Shown here: positions 52,848-62,413 of the stretch, in pieces | Numbering within the stretch: the stretch's first letter is position 1 | Layout: each line of letters starts with the position of its first letter | Origin: Chthoniobacterales bacterium | Lineage (GTDB): Bacteria; Verrucomicrobiota; Verrucomicrobiia; Chthoniobacterales; JACTMZ01 | NCBI GenBank assembly: GCA_014879535.1 | Contig: JACSRX010000042.1 | Coordinates: forward strand, 1-64,000 | Reading direction: 5' to 3' | DNA length: 64,000 nucleotides | The notes under the pieces: model-generated | The model's input: only the letters and a program-made list of their open reading frames with translations | The model's database searches: none | Told to the model about the DNA's origin: nothing | Program-made: the position numbers and the translations under genes

Positions 52848-54065
52848 TCAGAACGTGTGCACGAAGAGGCCCGAGCGGAGCTTGGGTTCGAACCACGTGC
52901 TCTTCGGCGGCATGATCTGCCCGGCATCGGCGATGTCCATCAACTGCCGCATGGTCACCGGATGCATCGAGAAGGCGACGGCGGCGCGGCGGCCGTCCAC
53001 CTCGGCGCGGAGGAAATCGGTGCCGCGGATTCCGCCGACGAAATCGATCCGCTTGCTGGTGCGCGGGTCGTCGATGCCGAGGATGGGCGCGAGGATGTTG
53101 TCCTGCAGCAGGCTCACATCGAGGCGCGAGACGGGATCGGCCTGCGCGGGTGCTTCGAACTCCAATCCGAGCCAGTGTCCGCCGAGATACATCGACACGT
53201 GTCCGGGGCGGACGGGCTCCGGCGGGGCGGATGGCGTGAGAGTGCAGGCGTGACCGACGCGGACGAGGAACTCCTCCGGGTGCAGTCCGTTGAGGTCGGT
53301 GACGAGGCGGTTGTAGGGCAGGATTTTCAACTGATCCTGCGGGAACATCACGGCGGGGAACCAATTGTAATCCTCCTCGCCGGTGTGTGCCGGATTGGCC
53401 TCGCGCCGTGCCAAGCCGACACGGGCAGCACCGGCCGAGCGGTGATGGCCATCGGCGATGTAGCTGTGCGGCACCGTGACGAACGCACGGCGGACCGCCT
53501 CCGTGTCCGGCATGCGCCAGAGCGTGTGCCGGATGCCGTCGGGGGCCGTGAAATCGAACAGCGGTTCGGCGCTCGCGACCGCATCCATGAGCGCGTTGAT
53601 TTCCGGTGTGGACTCGAAGGCGAGGAACACCGGCTCGATGTGCGCGGAGAGCGTGGTGTTCAGCCGCACGCGGTCGTCCTCCTTGTCCGGCCGCGTCTTC
53701 TCGTGTTTCTTGATGAGTCCGGATGCGTAATCGTCCGCATGGCAGACCGCGGTGATGCCGGTCTGCGCGTGGTCGCCCATGATCTGGCGGTAGAGGTAGA
53801 TGGCCGGAGCGTCTTCGCGCACCAGCTCGCCATCCGCCTGCAGGCGTCGGAAGTTTTCGCGCGCACGGTTGTAAACCTCCTGCCCGTAGGGATCGACGCC
53901 CTCGGGCATCGTGGCCTCGGCGCGCACGACGCGCAGGAAGCTGTGCGGTTGGTCGGCGATGATCTGGCGGGCCTCCGCGGTGTTCAGGACATCGTAGGGC
54001 GGCGAGGCCAGCCCTGCGGCGAGGTCGGTGCGGGGAATCAACCCTTGGAAAGCTCGGATGCGCAT
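52848..54065 (-). CDS. DUF1015 family protein
   Basis: MRIRAFQGLIPRTDLAAGLASPPYDVLNTAEARQIIADQPHSFLRVVRAEA. Confidence 0.85.
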   Translation of the reverse strand: MRIRAFQGLIPRTDLAAGLASPPYDVLNTAEARQIIADQPHSFLRVVRAEATMPEGVDPYGQEVYNRARENFRRLQADGELVREDAPAIYLYRQIMGDHAQTGITAVCHADDYASGLIKKHEKTRPDKEDDRVRLNTTLSAHIEPVFLAFESTPEINALMDAVASAEPLFDFTAPDGIRHTLWRMPDTEAVRRAFVTVPHSYIADGHHRSAGAARVGLARREANPAHTGEEDYNWFPAVMFPQDQLKILPYNRLVTDLNGLHPEEFLVRVGHACTLTPSAPPEPVRPGHVSMYLGGHWLGLEFEAPAQADPVSRLDVSLLQDNILAPILGIDDPRTSKRIDFVGGIRGTDFLRAEVDGRRAAVAFSMHPVTMRQLMDIADAGQIMPPKSTWFEPKLRSGLFVHTF

Positions 54066-54282
54066 AGGGCCGCAGAAGCAACAGGGAGGGGGCGCCGGAG
54101 TAAAGAGTTTTCCCCGGAAGCCATCTCCTTTATTGCATTTCCCGACGCGGGGCACCCTGCTTTCCGATGGGGTGCGCAAGGAGCCATGAGGCAACAATGC
54201 TGTCAGCGGCAGTGCAACAGATTCCGCCCGGGGACAAGCTGACGACGGATGTTGAAATCCCGCAGGGCCTCCATGGAGGGCG

Positions 54283-54705
54283 TCATGAACCAAGCATGAA
54301 AAATGCAGTCTTGAGTCGCAGGACCTCCCGCCATGAGCTCGAGTTTTGGTCCCAAGATTTCACGAGCACATCCTCGGAATCCTGTTCCACCTGATACTCT
54401 GCAGGCCGCATCGGCATGATGAGGCACGGGAGGATTCGATCCGTCTTCCTCATCCAGAAAATCAGCTCGGTGGAAGCGCGTCCCGAGGTGACTGAACGAC
54501 AGGTCCAATGGACCTCCTTGCCTGGAATGCCGAGTTTCCCGGACCGACCTCCCCCGAAGGAACTCGATCCGCTCCATTGCTTCAGTGCCGCGGCATCGCC
54601 GAACCCCCACTCGGGAATCCCGTCGATGTCGCCAACCTTTTTCGGGCCGTCGGCGAAACAAACGCTGCAGGAAATCAAAATGGCAAGGTGAACCAAGTTC
54701 TTCAT
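54283..54705 (-). CDS. Hypothetical secreted protein
   Basis: MKNLVHLAILISCSVCFADGPKKVGDIDG signal peptide. Confidence 0.45.
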   Translation of the reverse strand: MKNLVHLAILISCSVCFADGPKKVGDIDGIPEWGFGDAAALKQWSGSSSFGGGRSGKLGIPGKEVHWTCRSVTSGRASTELIFWMRKTDRILPCLIMPMRPAEYQVEQDSEDVLVKSWDQNSSSWREVLRLKTAFFMLGS

Positions 54706-54935
54706 GAGCGGCGTCGGGAGTTCGTTGTTTCCGGGGGTGCGGCGGTCCCGGGACGCCGGATTTTGTCGATCATGCGCCCGAAATGAAAGATGCCACCGAC
54801 CTTCGCGCGCGGAGATCGGAAGGGCGGATCGATCATGGTGCCTTCGACAGTCGGGCGGCCCATTTGCGGGAGACGGCGATGACAATCCACCCGAGGTGAT
54901 CTGGGAGGGTTTCATCCTTCACGGCCCGGGATGGG

Positions 54936-55523
54936 TCACGGGTGCTGGTAGCAGTATTCGCGACCGGGTTGGGCATCGCGCGTGCATCGCGTGCCCTTTT
55001 TTGTGATGGCAGCGCACTGCTTGGCATCGCCCTGGGATTTTTTGCCTTTGGCGGCTGTGTCGGTGCGCTCCGCCGTGACTTCCGGGGATGCCGTGGGCTC
55101 CGGGGTCGGGCTTGGGGACGGAGTTGGTTTGGGGGACGTGGATGGCGCGGGTTCGGCGCGGGCCCGGGAGGATGCCGCGGCGCTGGCCGCCTGATACTTT
55201 GTCTCCTCGAAGCCCCATGTCTGAAGTTCGGAGGGGTCGATCTTGGCATAGTCGATGAAGACCATGCCGTCCTTGTGCTGCACGCGGATGCCCAGATCCG
55301 TTTTTCCACGAAGTTGGACGTCCCTCAGAACGGTTCCGTTGGTCAAGGTGAGGTCGATGGCATGCACCGTGCCGGAGAAAAGCAGGAGAACCACCGGCAG
55401 GATTCCCAGGCAGGTCCTCCAAGCCGAAGCCCGGGGTGCACCGGGCACGGCCCCGTCACTTCCCGTGCCGGGGCGCAGCGGCATGCATCCGTCACGACGC
55501 ATGGAGCCATCGGTGGACCGCAT
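54936..55523 (-). CDS. Secreted protein with C-terminal Cys/His zinc-knuckle-like motif
   Basis: C-terminus CAAITKKGTRCTRDAQPGREYCYQHP; Pro/Ser/Thr-rich linker; hydrophobic N-terminal segment. Confidence 0.6.
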   Translation of the reverse strand: MRSTDGSMRRDGCMPLRPGTGSDGAVPGAPRASAWRTCLGILPVVLLLFSGTVHAIDLTLTNGTVLRDVQLRGKTDLGIRVQHKDGMVFIDYAKIDPSELQTWGFEETKYQAASAAASSRARAEPAPSTSPKPTPSPSPTPEPTASPEVTAERTDTAAKGKKSQGDAKQCAAITKKGTRCTRDAQPGREYCYQHP

Positions 55524-55570
55524 TGTTCCGCCTTTCTACATAAATCGCTCCGCCGCTGGCGAGAAATACA

Positions 55571-56008
55571 TCAGGCGGTCGGGTGCGGCCGCACAGGTGG
55601 TCCGGCGCTGTTTTTCAGGCGGGTTTTCGCTCCCCAGCAAACCGCTGCAAGTTTCGTCGCGAACGAAATCACGAAGAGGGCCGCGATGCCGGGCGAAAGT
55701 CCGGCGATCAACAGGATCGAAAGGTCGATGACGGCATAGGCAAGCCAGACGACAAATGCCCCGCGAAGGCCCAGCGAGCGCCGCCACCATCCCGCCACCC
55801 ACCAACCCGCAAGGAACATGATCGGGATGCCGGCAATGATGCTGCAATAGGGCCCGGCAACCTGGATGTGATCCTCGTAATATTCTGGCTCGTGACCGGG
55901 ATCGATGAGGTGTCCGTAGGCGACCATGTAGAGCACGCTGACCATGACATTCGTGACAAGCACCAGCAGTGCAACACCGATCAGCGCCAGAATCCGGCCG
56001 AGTCTCAT
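55571..56008 (-). CDS. Hypothetical membrane protein
   Basis: Several hydrophobic segments, MRLGRILALIGVALLVLVTNVMVSVLYMV. Confidence 0.5.
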   Translation of the reverse strand: MRLGRILALIGVALLVLVTNVMVSVLYMVAYGHLIDPGHEPEYYEDHIQVAGPYCSIIAGIPIMFLAGWWVAGWWRRSLGLRGAFVVWLAYAVIDLSILLIAGLSPGIAALFVISFATKLAAVCWGAKTRLKNSAGPPVRPHPTA

Positions 56009-56137
56009 GGTTGTTCGCTTCCTTTCATGGCCCGACGCGGAGCGCATGGCACCCCAACCAGCGCGGGCGGACAGCGATCACGGGGTTGGAGTTGAAGTGC
56101 GGAGAAACCATTGAAATGCGGTGGTTGGCGGAGCCAG

Positions 56138-56851
56138 TCAGGGAGCACCTTGTCCGTTGTTGGATGTCTCAAGCGGCTCGAACCATTGGAGCCGCGGATC
56201 AAGATCGGTCTCTCGTGCATACTCGAAGTGAACCACTCTTCGACGTGCGGGAGCGACGGATCTGAGTGAGGAGTGGAGAAGCAACGGTGACATCAGAACC
56301 ACATCCCCCGGCCTGCATTCACAAACCACGGCATTCGCCTTGTCGTATGCGGAGACAGCGTCGGCAGAAATGCGTCCATGCCTGTGACTGCCGGGAATCA
56401 CACGCAAGGCACCGTTTGACGCGGGGGTATCATCAAGGTGGAGCCTGATCGTGGCCATGTTCTGAAGAAGCGATGTTGGGGGCTGAACATGGGGAATGCC
56501 ATCCTTGTGAGACCAAGGTCCGTAGCCGGGAACGTCCTGCTCCTGAACCACGGTGATGGTCAGATCTTGATGCCACGCCACGGGCCAGTTCTCATCCGGG
56601 GTCTTGTCAAACAGGATGCTCCGAACCGGTCTCAACGGCTCGGGCAGCAGCGACAAGAGAGAATCTGAAACGCTAAGTTCACTGAAAATGCGGGACCGGC
56701 TGCGCAGGTGCCTCGCACATGCAGAGCCTTCTGAGGCGGCAACGGAATCCGCTTCTTTGCGCAGCGCATCCACTTGAGAGTCGCTGAGGACACCGCGATG
56801 GATCTCAAATCCGTCCGTTGTGAACGTGGGGACTGTTTCTTCGGCAGACAT
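56138..56851 (-). CDS. Phytanoyl-CoA dioxygenase (PhyH) family protein
   Basis: FTTDGFEIHRGVLSDSQVDALRKEAD...WPVAWHQDLTI...GALRVIPGSHRHGRI...PGDVVLMSPLLLHSS. Confidence 0.82.
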   Translation of the reverse strand: MSAEETVPTFTTDGFEIHRGVLSDSQVDALRKEADSVAASEGSACARHLRSRSRIFSELSVSDSLLSLLPEPLRPVRSILFDKTPDENWPVAWHQDLTITVVQEQDVPGYGPWSHKDGIPHVQPPTSLLQNMATIRLHLDDTPASNGALRVIPGSHRHGRISADAVSAYDKANAVVCECRPGDVVLMSPLLLHSSLRSVAPARRRVVHFEYARETDLDPRLQWFEPLETSNNGQGAP

Positions 56852-56983
56852 CTGCGGCCTTTGGGTGGATTGCACGATTGGCTCCTTAGGGTTTGTCCTG
56901 AACCGGGATCTCTGAGCCGCTTTCAAGATCCATAGGGGGCTTACTCATGACAAAATCACGGGATGCGTGGCGCAGCTCGCATG

Positions 56984-57445
56984 TTATCGGGTGTCCCGGA
57001 TGTGTCTTCCGATCCGCTGATACAGGATCACCTCAAACCCCGCGATGATGAGGACATCGAACCCGTTGGTCTCATCGGAAATCAGCCCGAGCGAGTCGCC
57101 CAGGAGAAAGAGGGCGATCCCGCAGGGGATGAAAACCAACACGCAGCGAACCGTGACAACCCAGCCGAGAACCACATATTTCTGGATCAGATCGAAGCCC
57201 TGCCGCCCGCCGTTCTGCCGGTAGGCATAAATCACCCCGCCGATCGCGAATGCCACGCTGAGAATCCCCTGGATCCAATCCCAGGTGTTGAACTCTTCCG
57301 TGTTCGGGAGGAGATAGACCACCGCCGCCAAGCCTGCAAAGAGCACCAGATACGGCAGAGCCTCCCGGTCGGACAGGGAACGGGTGCGGAGTTTTTCTTT
57401 GAGAGGTTTGTAGCGGAGGAAATACATGGGGTTTGGTTCGGGCAC
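56984..57445 (-). CDS. Hypothetical membrane protein
   Basis: Several TM-like segments, e.g. YLVLFAGLAAVVYLLP. Confidence 0.45.
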   Translation of the reverse strand: MPEPNPMYFLRYKPLKEKLRTRSLSDREALPYLVLFAGLAAVVYLLPNTEEFNTWDWIQGILSVAFAIGGVIYAYRQNGGRQGFDLIQKYVVLGWVVTVRCVLVFIPCGIALFLLGDSLGLISDETNGFDVLIIAGFEVILYQRIGRHIRDTR

Positions 57446-57493
57446 GGTTTTGGCGGACGAGCACCGGCCCCGATCCGTGCCGCAACTTTGATT

Positions 57494-57667
57494 TTATGCG
57501 GTTGTGCTTTTTCTGAAAGGCGCGATCTCACTGATAAGCGATGAAGGCTTTGACGTCGGTGACAGGAACAAGGACCTCGCCAGGATCATCGTGGCGAGCA
57601 CGAGGAGTGCTGCGGCGAGAAATGCCCTGCCGCGCGCTTGGGAAAGAGTGAGATTCGCGGAGTTCAT
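57494..57667 (-). CDS. Small 1-TM hypothetical protein
   Basis: MNSANLTLSQARGRAFLAAALLVLATMILARSLFLSPTSKPSSLISEIAPFRKSTTA; overlaps upstream gene stop. Confidence 0.4.
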   Translation of the reverse strand: MNSANLTLSQARGRAFLAAALLVLATMILARSLFLSPTSKPSSLISEIAPFRKSTTA

Positions 57668-58521
57668 TTGCCCATCACTTTCCCGAGAATGGCTTCCCGC
57701 GAAAGTGGCCCCCAAGCGCGGCTGTCGTTTGCCGCGTCGGGATTGTCTCCCAAGACAAAATACTGCCCTTCAGGAATCGTGAAAGGATACGTGGGGGAAC
57801 GGGGGCGTGAGGGGGTCCCGGAGGCTGTGCCGGGTCTGTATTGTATCGTCTGAATCAAAGCCGGGCGGTCCTTGGGGGTGATGCCATTGATCATCAGTCC
57901 GGATTCATCGAAGGAAATGGAATCCCCCGGCAGACCAACGACCCGGAACGTCCAAACGCCGGGATCGTCCGTGCTGCTTGCCGCTGGCATGGATTGCATC
58001 GGCGGGGTGAAAAGAACGACATCCCACCTCCGTGGACTTGAAGACTGGTAAGCATCCAATTGCACCTGAATGGTTTCATTTTGCCTGATCGTGGGCTCCA
58101 TGGAGGAGGGTTTCTGCAGGAACGGTTTCAGGCGCGATCCGGAGAAGGCGGAAATGCCATTCGTCCACATCAACGCCAGCGGAACGAAATAAAAAACCAT
58201 CAGGATGCTGGAAGAGATGCAGATGACCTTCGACGAGGGGTGGCGCCACGTTGAAACCAGAATCGTCAAAAGCACCAGCCAAAGGACGGAGAACAGGAAG
58301 GCGGGCAGCCAGTGATCCAAGAATGGCGACACGGGGATTTCGAAGATTGCTGAAAGTCCTCGCCGGACGGAGCCGAGCAAAAGTGCAAGCGCCATGGGAG
58401 CAAAGAGGACCAAATCAAACGTCAAATCCCCTGCGGAATGATGACGGGTTAGAACGGATGCCTTCATTGTGACCCAAGAGGCCGTCGGACTTGGCGGGAT
58501 TGTTTGCTCAGTTACCAGCAT
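57664..58521 (-). CDS. Signal peptidase I-like (S26) protein with substituted Lys position
   Basis: PSSMEPTIRQNETIQVQ...RRWDVVLFTPP...VWTFRVVGLPGDSISFDESGLMING...YFVLGDNPDAANDSRAWGPLSREAILGKVMG. Confidence 0.8.
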   Translation of the reverse strand: MLVTEQTIPPSPTASWVTMKASVLTRHHSAGDLTFDLVLFAPMALALLLGSVRRGLSAIFEIPVSPFLDHWLPAFLFSVLWLVLLTILVSTWRHPSSKVICISSSILMVFYFVPLALMWTNGISAFSGSRLKPFLQKPSSMEPTIRQNETIQVQLDAYQSSSPRRWDVVLFTPPMQSMPAASSTDDPGVWTFRVVGLPGDSISFDESGLMINGITPKDRPALIQTIQYRPGTASGTPSRPRSPTYPFTIPEGQYFVLGDNPDAANDSRAWGPLSREAILGKVMGK

Positions 58522-58587
58522 CCGGCAAGCATGGCCTTCATTTGTGGGGCGCTCTCCGCGACCATCTGGGGCTGTTTCTGGTAGTCG

Positions 58588-59634
58588 TTATGGCCGACCC
58601 TGCTGCCTTCTCTTGCGCGGCTGCTCTTCAGCTTGAAGGTTCAGAAAATCAAGCAGTCGCAGCGGGTAGTCGCTTCGTTGCGGACCGAGAGAAACGGGGC
58701 TTTCATTTGTCCTGAACAGATAAGGCAAAATAAGGTCTGTGTGAGCGAACCCCGTAGCCATGTGCTCTGAGTCTTCAATTCGTCGCAGATCATTCATCTG
58801 TTCCCGATAATTTGGAGGGGGCTTCGGCAAGAATCTTGGATGGCCGATCACCTGTAATGACATGAGGTCATTCGCCGAAAGCTCCGCAATCCTTGCCTTC
58901 AACCGGGCAATCTCCTGCTGGTTCAGGAAATCCGCCGTTGCAGCCTCCTTGGTGGCTTGGTTTAGCCGCTCCATCATCCGCTCCAACAGCCACTCCTGAT
59001 CGAGCACATAGGCTTCAAGATTTTGCTCCGCCCGCTTGGCATTGGCTTTCAAACCACCAAGCACGGCTCGTAGAGTCGTGATCTTCGGATGGCGTTCACC
59101 AAATCCCCTGGCAAGAACCTCTGCAATCTCGGCCTCCTTTGCCGCGATCAGCGGACCAAGAGGATTCCCGGTGAATTCGTTCGTCGCCTGAGGAGGCGGG
59201 GTTGGCAGACGCACCAATTCACGAGTGACGTTGAATTCGAGCGGATTTGAAGCTCCCTCTCTCGTCACGGTGACTTTGACCTGCGTGCCGGGATCGCCGC
59301 GCAGCAAAGCTGCGACCGATTCCGCGCCCAAACCGGCGGTATCCTTGTCGTCGACCATGATGATCCAGTCGTTCGTCATGAGGCCTGCCCTCTCGGCGGC
59401 TCCTCCGGGAAGCACCCGGTGAATCAAGGTTTTGCCATCCGCCGGATGGGCCGACAGGGCTATGGAAATGCCGGAAAGATTGCTGATGGTTGTCGTTGGC
59501 GTGCCGCCCGGTTCCGCCGGGGGGATGACAACCACCTCATTGTATTGCGCCACCGCGCTGGGGACGGCGCAACACAGCACGAAAGCCGCGATTCGGAATC
59601 GTTTCCTCGGGAGTGGCTGTCCAGGGGGTCTCAT
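58588..59634 (-). CDS. Secreted PDZ-domain protein
   Basis: LIHRVLPGGAAERAGLMTNDWIIMVDDKDTAGLGAESVAALLRGDPGTQVKVTVTREG. Confidence 0.75.
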   Translation of the reverse strand: MRPPGQPLPRKRFRIAAFVLCCAVPSAVAQYNEVVVIPPAEPGGTPTTTISNLSGISIALSAHPADGKTLIHRVLPGGAAERAGLMTNDWIIMVDDKDTAGLGAESVAALLRGDPGTQVKVTVTREGASNPLEFNVTRELVRLPTPPPQATNEFTGNPLGPLIAAKEAEIAEVLARGFGERHPKITTLRAVLGGLKANAKRAEQNLEAYVLDQEWLLERMMERLNQATKEAATADFLNQQEIARLKARIAELSANDLMSLQVIGHPRFLPKPPPNYREQMNDLRRIEDSEHMATGFAHTDLILPYLFRTNESPVSLGPQRSDYPLRLLDFLNLQAEEQPRKRRQQGRP

Positions 59635-59759
59635 GAATTATCAAGCCGTCCAGCATCGAACCGTCCCTTCATCGTCGGCGTTTTCCCACTTTTCCTGGAC
59701 TTTCCTGAAAAGATGAAAACATCCGGTCCCATCCAGTGGACCCTTGATAACGCCGGACA

Positions 59760-60296
59760 TCACCTCAACCTTCCGATTTGAGAGGAACACAATTTCGAGG
59801 ATCGGGCTCTTGGGATCCAGTTGCCTTGCCAGACGTTGAATCTCTTGAATATCGCTTGCCAATTGCTCAACCCCTCCGAGAGCCGTGGCACCGATAACCC
59901 TAAAGTCATACGGCAAGGCGTGCCATCTGGAAGTTTTCGCTCCCTTTTGGCAATTTTTCCATCTTCGCCGTAAATCGGGAATTCAAGGAACGCGAGCTCC
60001 CCGTTGGGGTCGTAAACTTCTGTCTTAACGAGTTGGCCGTTGGCAAATTCATGCTTCTCGCGCGCATGGTTCCAGCCGCCACCCTCGTAGTATTCCATCG
60101 GCTCCATTTCCTCCCGAGCAGAAGTCTCAGTTTCCGAAGCACTGGAAAGTTGGTCGAGTGTATGATCCTGAGGAGATGCTCGAAAGCCGTGGGTGATCGC
60201 CGGACGAGACAAGCTCCACAAAATCAAGACCGCAGCAATCACAAGGAGCAGCCAGAAAATTGCCCCGCCTTTAAAATGAGAGCATTTCAAGGGCAT
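59760..60296 (-). CDS. Hypothetical membrane-anchored protein
   Basis: ORF with N-terminal TM segment (FWLLLVIAAVLILWSL). Confidence 0.4.
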   Translation of the reverse strand: MPLKCSHFKGGAIFWLLLVIAAVLILWSLSRPAITHGFRASPQDHTLDQLSSASETETSAREEMEPMEYYEGGGWNHAREKHEFANGQLVKTEVYDPNGELAFLEFPIYGEDGKIAKRERKLPDGTPCRMTLGLSVPRLSEGLSNWQAIFKRFNVWQGNWIPRARSSKLCSSQIGRLR

Positions 60297-60304
60297 CGTA
60301 ACAT

Positions 60305-60685
60305 CTATTCGCTTGGGGGGGAAGCCACTGCTCTTCTGCGAATCACTCTGGGTGCAAACTCGCGATCTTCCACGGTGCCTTTCCCCTGCATGTCCACGAC
60401 GATGACGCGATACCGAGCGGTTGCCTCTGCCGCTTGGGAGTTCGCTCGCGATTCATCGGGAGGCTCGAACCTTGCCTCATAGATTCTCTCCGCGGGCTTG
60501 TCCTGCCGCGAAGTCAACCGAAGGGTCCGCAGATAGAATCCGGGACCGAGATTCTGCGACTTGAGTGTGTCCTGTGCAATCTGTGCGGCCTGCACAAGCG
60601 ACACTTGCGGTTCCTCGTCCTGCGCTTGGATCAGACGGGCCGTGGAAATCAGCGATGCGATGAGAAGGGCTGGGAATTTCATCAT
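60305..60685 (-). CDS. Hypothetical secreted protein
   Basis: MMKFPALLIASLISTARLIQAQ signal peptide. Confidence 0.45.
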   Translation of the reverse strand: MMKFPALLIASLISTARLIQAQDEEPQVSLVQAAQIAQDTLKSQNLGPGFYLRTLRLTSRQDKPAERIYEARFEPPDESRANSQAAEATARYRVIVVDMQGKGTVEDREFAPRVIRRRAVASPPSE

Positions 60686-60993
60686 GGGGGTGGAGAGTGA
60701 TCGATTCCACTGGCATTAAGCCGGCGTTGCGCGATCAGCTTCATGATTCAAGTCATGGATAGATGGCGTTCAACGCTCAAGAACGATGTCCCTCAAAAAT
60801 TGCTTTGCTCGACAATTGCCGATTGCACGGTGAATCGCGTCACGGAGGCTCTGTTGTAATCACCCGGGGAATACAACTTCATTGCGCGTTGGATTTCTGC
60901 TTCGTAGTCGGGCGCCCCTGCATGGCAGATTGCGGATGCGAAAACCAAAAGGCTGACGGATGTGGGGGGCCGTGATTTCATTGCTCGGCTGTG

Positions 60994-61446
60994 TCAACGT
61001 TTGGCAAGCTCGATGGTTCGCAGTTCATAGCTTTGGCAAAACGGCGCGTTCTTGACGGGGCGGAAGCCATACGTGGCGCGGATGAAATCATCGGAGTTGA
61101 AGTCCTTCAACCGGTCTTTCATGGAGTCGGGTATCTGAAGAAGGATGCCGTCTTTGCCTTCACGCGCAATCATCAGCTCGGATTGCCCCAAGTCGATTCT
61201 CCGAATCGTTCCTTGAAGTTCTCTTGCGGGCATTTGGGCCGCTGCCCGTTCAATCAGTGGGCGGTAGAATGAGGTGAATGCCCAGATGGTGGTGCTGTTG
61301 TAGGGAAGGGAAATCCCGAGGATCACAAGCGAAAAGCTCCCATTGTCTCCGGGGCGCGCTTGGTGGATATGACTCGTGTGATAGCTCAGGACGTAGATCG
61401 TCCCCACCAAAAGAAGTGACGTGAAGATGATGAGAATGCGCTTCAT
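60994..61446 (-). CDS. Hypothetical membrane protein
   Basis: MKRILIIFTSLLLVGTIYVLSY. Confidence 0.45.
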   Translation of the reverse strand: MKRILIIFTSLLLVGTIYVLSYHTSHIHQARPGDNGSFSLVILGISLPYNSTTIWAFTSFYRPLIERAAAQMPARELQGTIRRIDLGQSELMIAREGKDGILLQIPDSMKDRLKDFNSDDFIRATYGFRPVKNAPFCQSYELRTIELAKR

Positions 61447-62009
61447 GCTCTTGAAGGGCGTGTTTTGTTGTAGCCAACGTCCTGAGGGGCTTGTTCGTGC
61501 TCAACGCCTAATGCTTGGGCATCGATAACGTTGCCTTCGGTGCCCCGATCCTCCTTGACTGGTTCCTCCTTTGACCCTGTGGGCTTCGTCGTGCTGGTCT
61601 TCGTAGTTTCTCGAGGCTCGCTTGTCTTGTCTTCAAGAAAGCGGATGGCCTCCGGGGAGAAGGAATTCGCGGAGTGGGGAACGACCTCCGACAATACGAA
61701 GTCGTAGCTCGCTGTCTGGTTCTGATGGCTCACGCTGATGTTCCCGGGGGATAGGAACCAGAATCCATAAGGGCTCAGAGAATCCAATTCCTTCATGAAC
61801 AGAACGTTTGAAGCGATATCTTGGGCCAGAATTTGCTGAGCGCGGTCATTGTCACCGCTGCGAACCAAGCCATGAATGGCACCTGAAAAATTGTTGCGCG
61901 TGGCGTATGCGTATCTGAATGTCAGCACCGTGGCAGTGTAGAATCCGAACAGGATTCCGGTTGCGAACAAGGCCAAGGCGATGGCGATTTCGGTGAGCTT
62001 TGTTTTCAT
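61443..62009 (-). CDS. Hypothetical membrane-anchored protein
   Basis: MKTKLTEIAIALALFATGILFGFYTATVLTFRYAY; ATGA overlap with next gene. Confidence 0.45.
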   Translation of the reverse strand: MKTKLTEIAIALALFATGILFGFYTATVLTFRYAYATRNNFSGAIHGLVRSGDNDRAQQILAQDIASNVLFMKELDSLSPYGFWFLSPGNISVSHQNQTASYDFVLSEVVPHSANSFSPEAIRFLEDKTSEPRETTKTSTTKPTGSKEEPVKEDRGTEGNVIDAQALGVEHEQAPQDVGYNKTRPSRA

Positions 62010-62373
62010 GGGGTGCGTACGTTATGGCTGGATCAAACCGGACTCAGTGTTTGGATGGATTGAAGACCGTGACGCGCAAAAGGGGGATAGAGACGAGCCC
62101 GTTTCGGCTGTCGGAGGAACGGCGCGCAAATGGCGAGGCTTGGGTCATGCAAGCTGGGCCGGTTCTGTGGACAAACCGCTTTTATGAGGCATGGAGGGTA
62201 GTGTCGAGGGGATATTCCTCATGTTCCCGGTGAGTTCCACTTTTGTCCCGTGTGGGCGGGATCACGGCGTGACCAGAAGCGTCGCGCTGCCCATTGGCAC
62301 TGAAACCAAGCCAAGGTTCCCGGTGCCCGCATCGGCGGGGACCGCGCCCTGCCTGAGAAGTGGTCTTGGGACC

Positions 62374-62400
62374 GGTCGGCTGGGGCCAGCCGACCCTACC
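62374..62400. repeat. Palindromic repeat GGTCGGCTGGGGCCAGCCGACCCTACC, second copy
   Basis: Nearly identical to 36905-36931 (GGTCGGCTGAGGCCAGCCGACCCTACC). Confidence 0.8.
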
Positions 62401-62413
62401 GGAGGGCATGAGC

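Noticed and set aside
60793-60981. 62-aa secreted ORF
   Set aside because: Too short and without supporting context to call a gene
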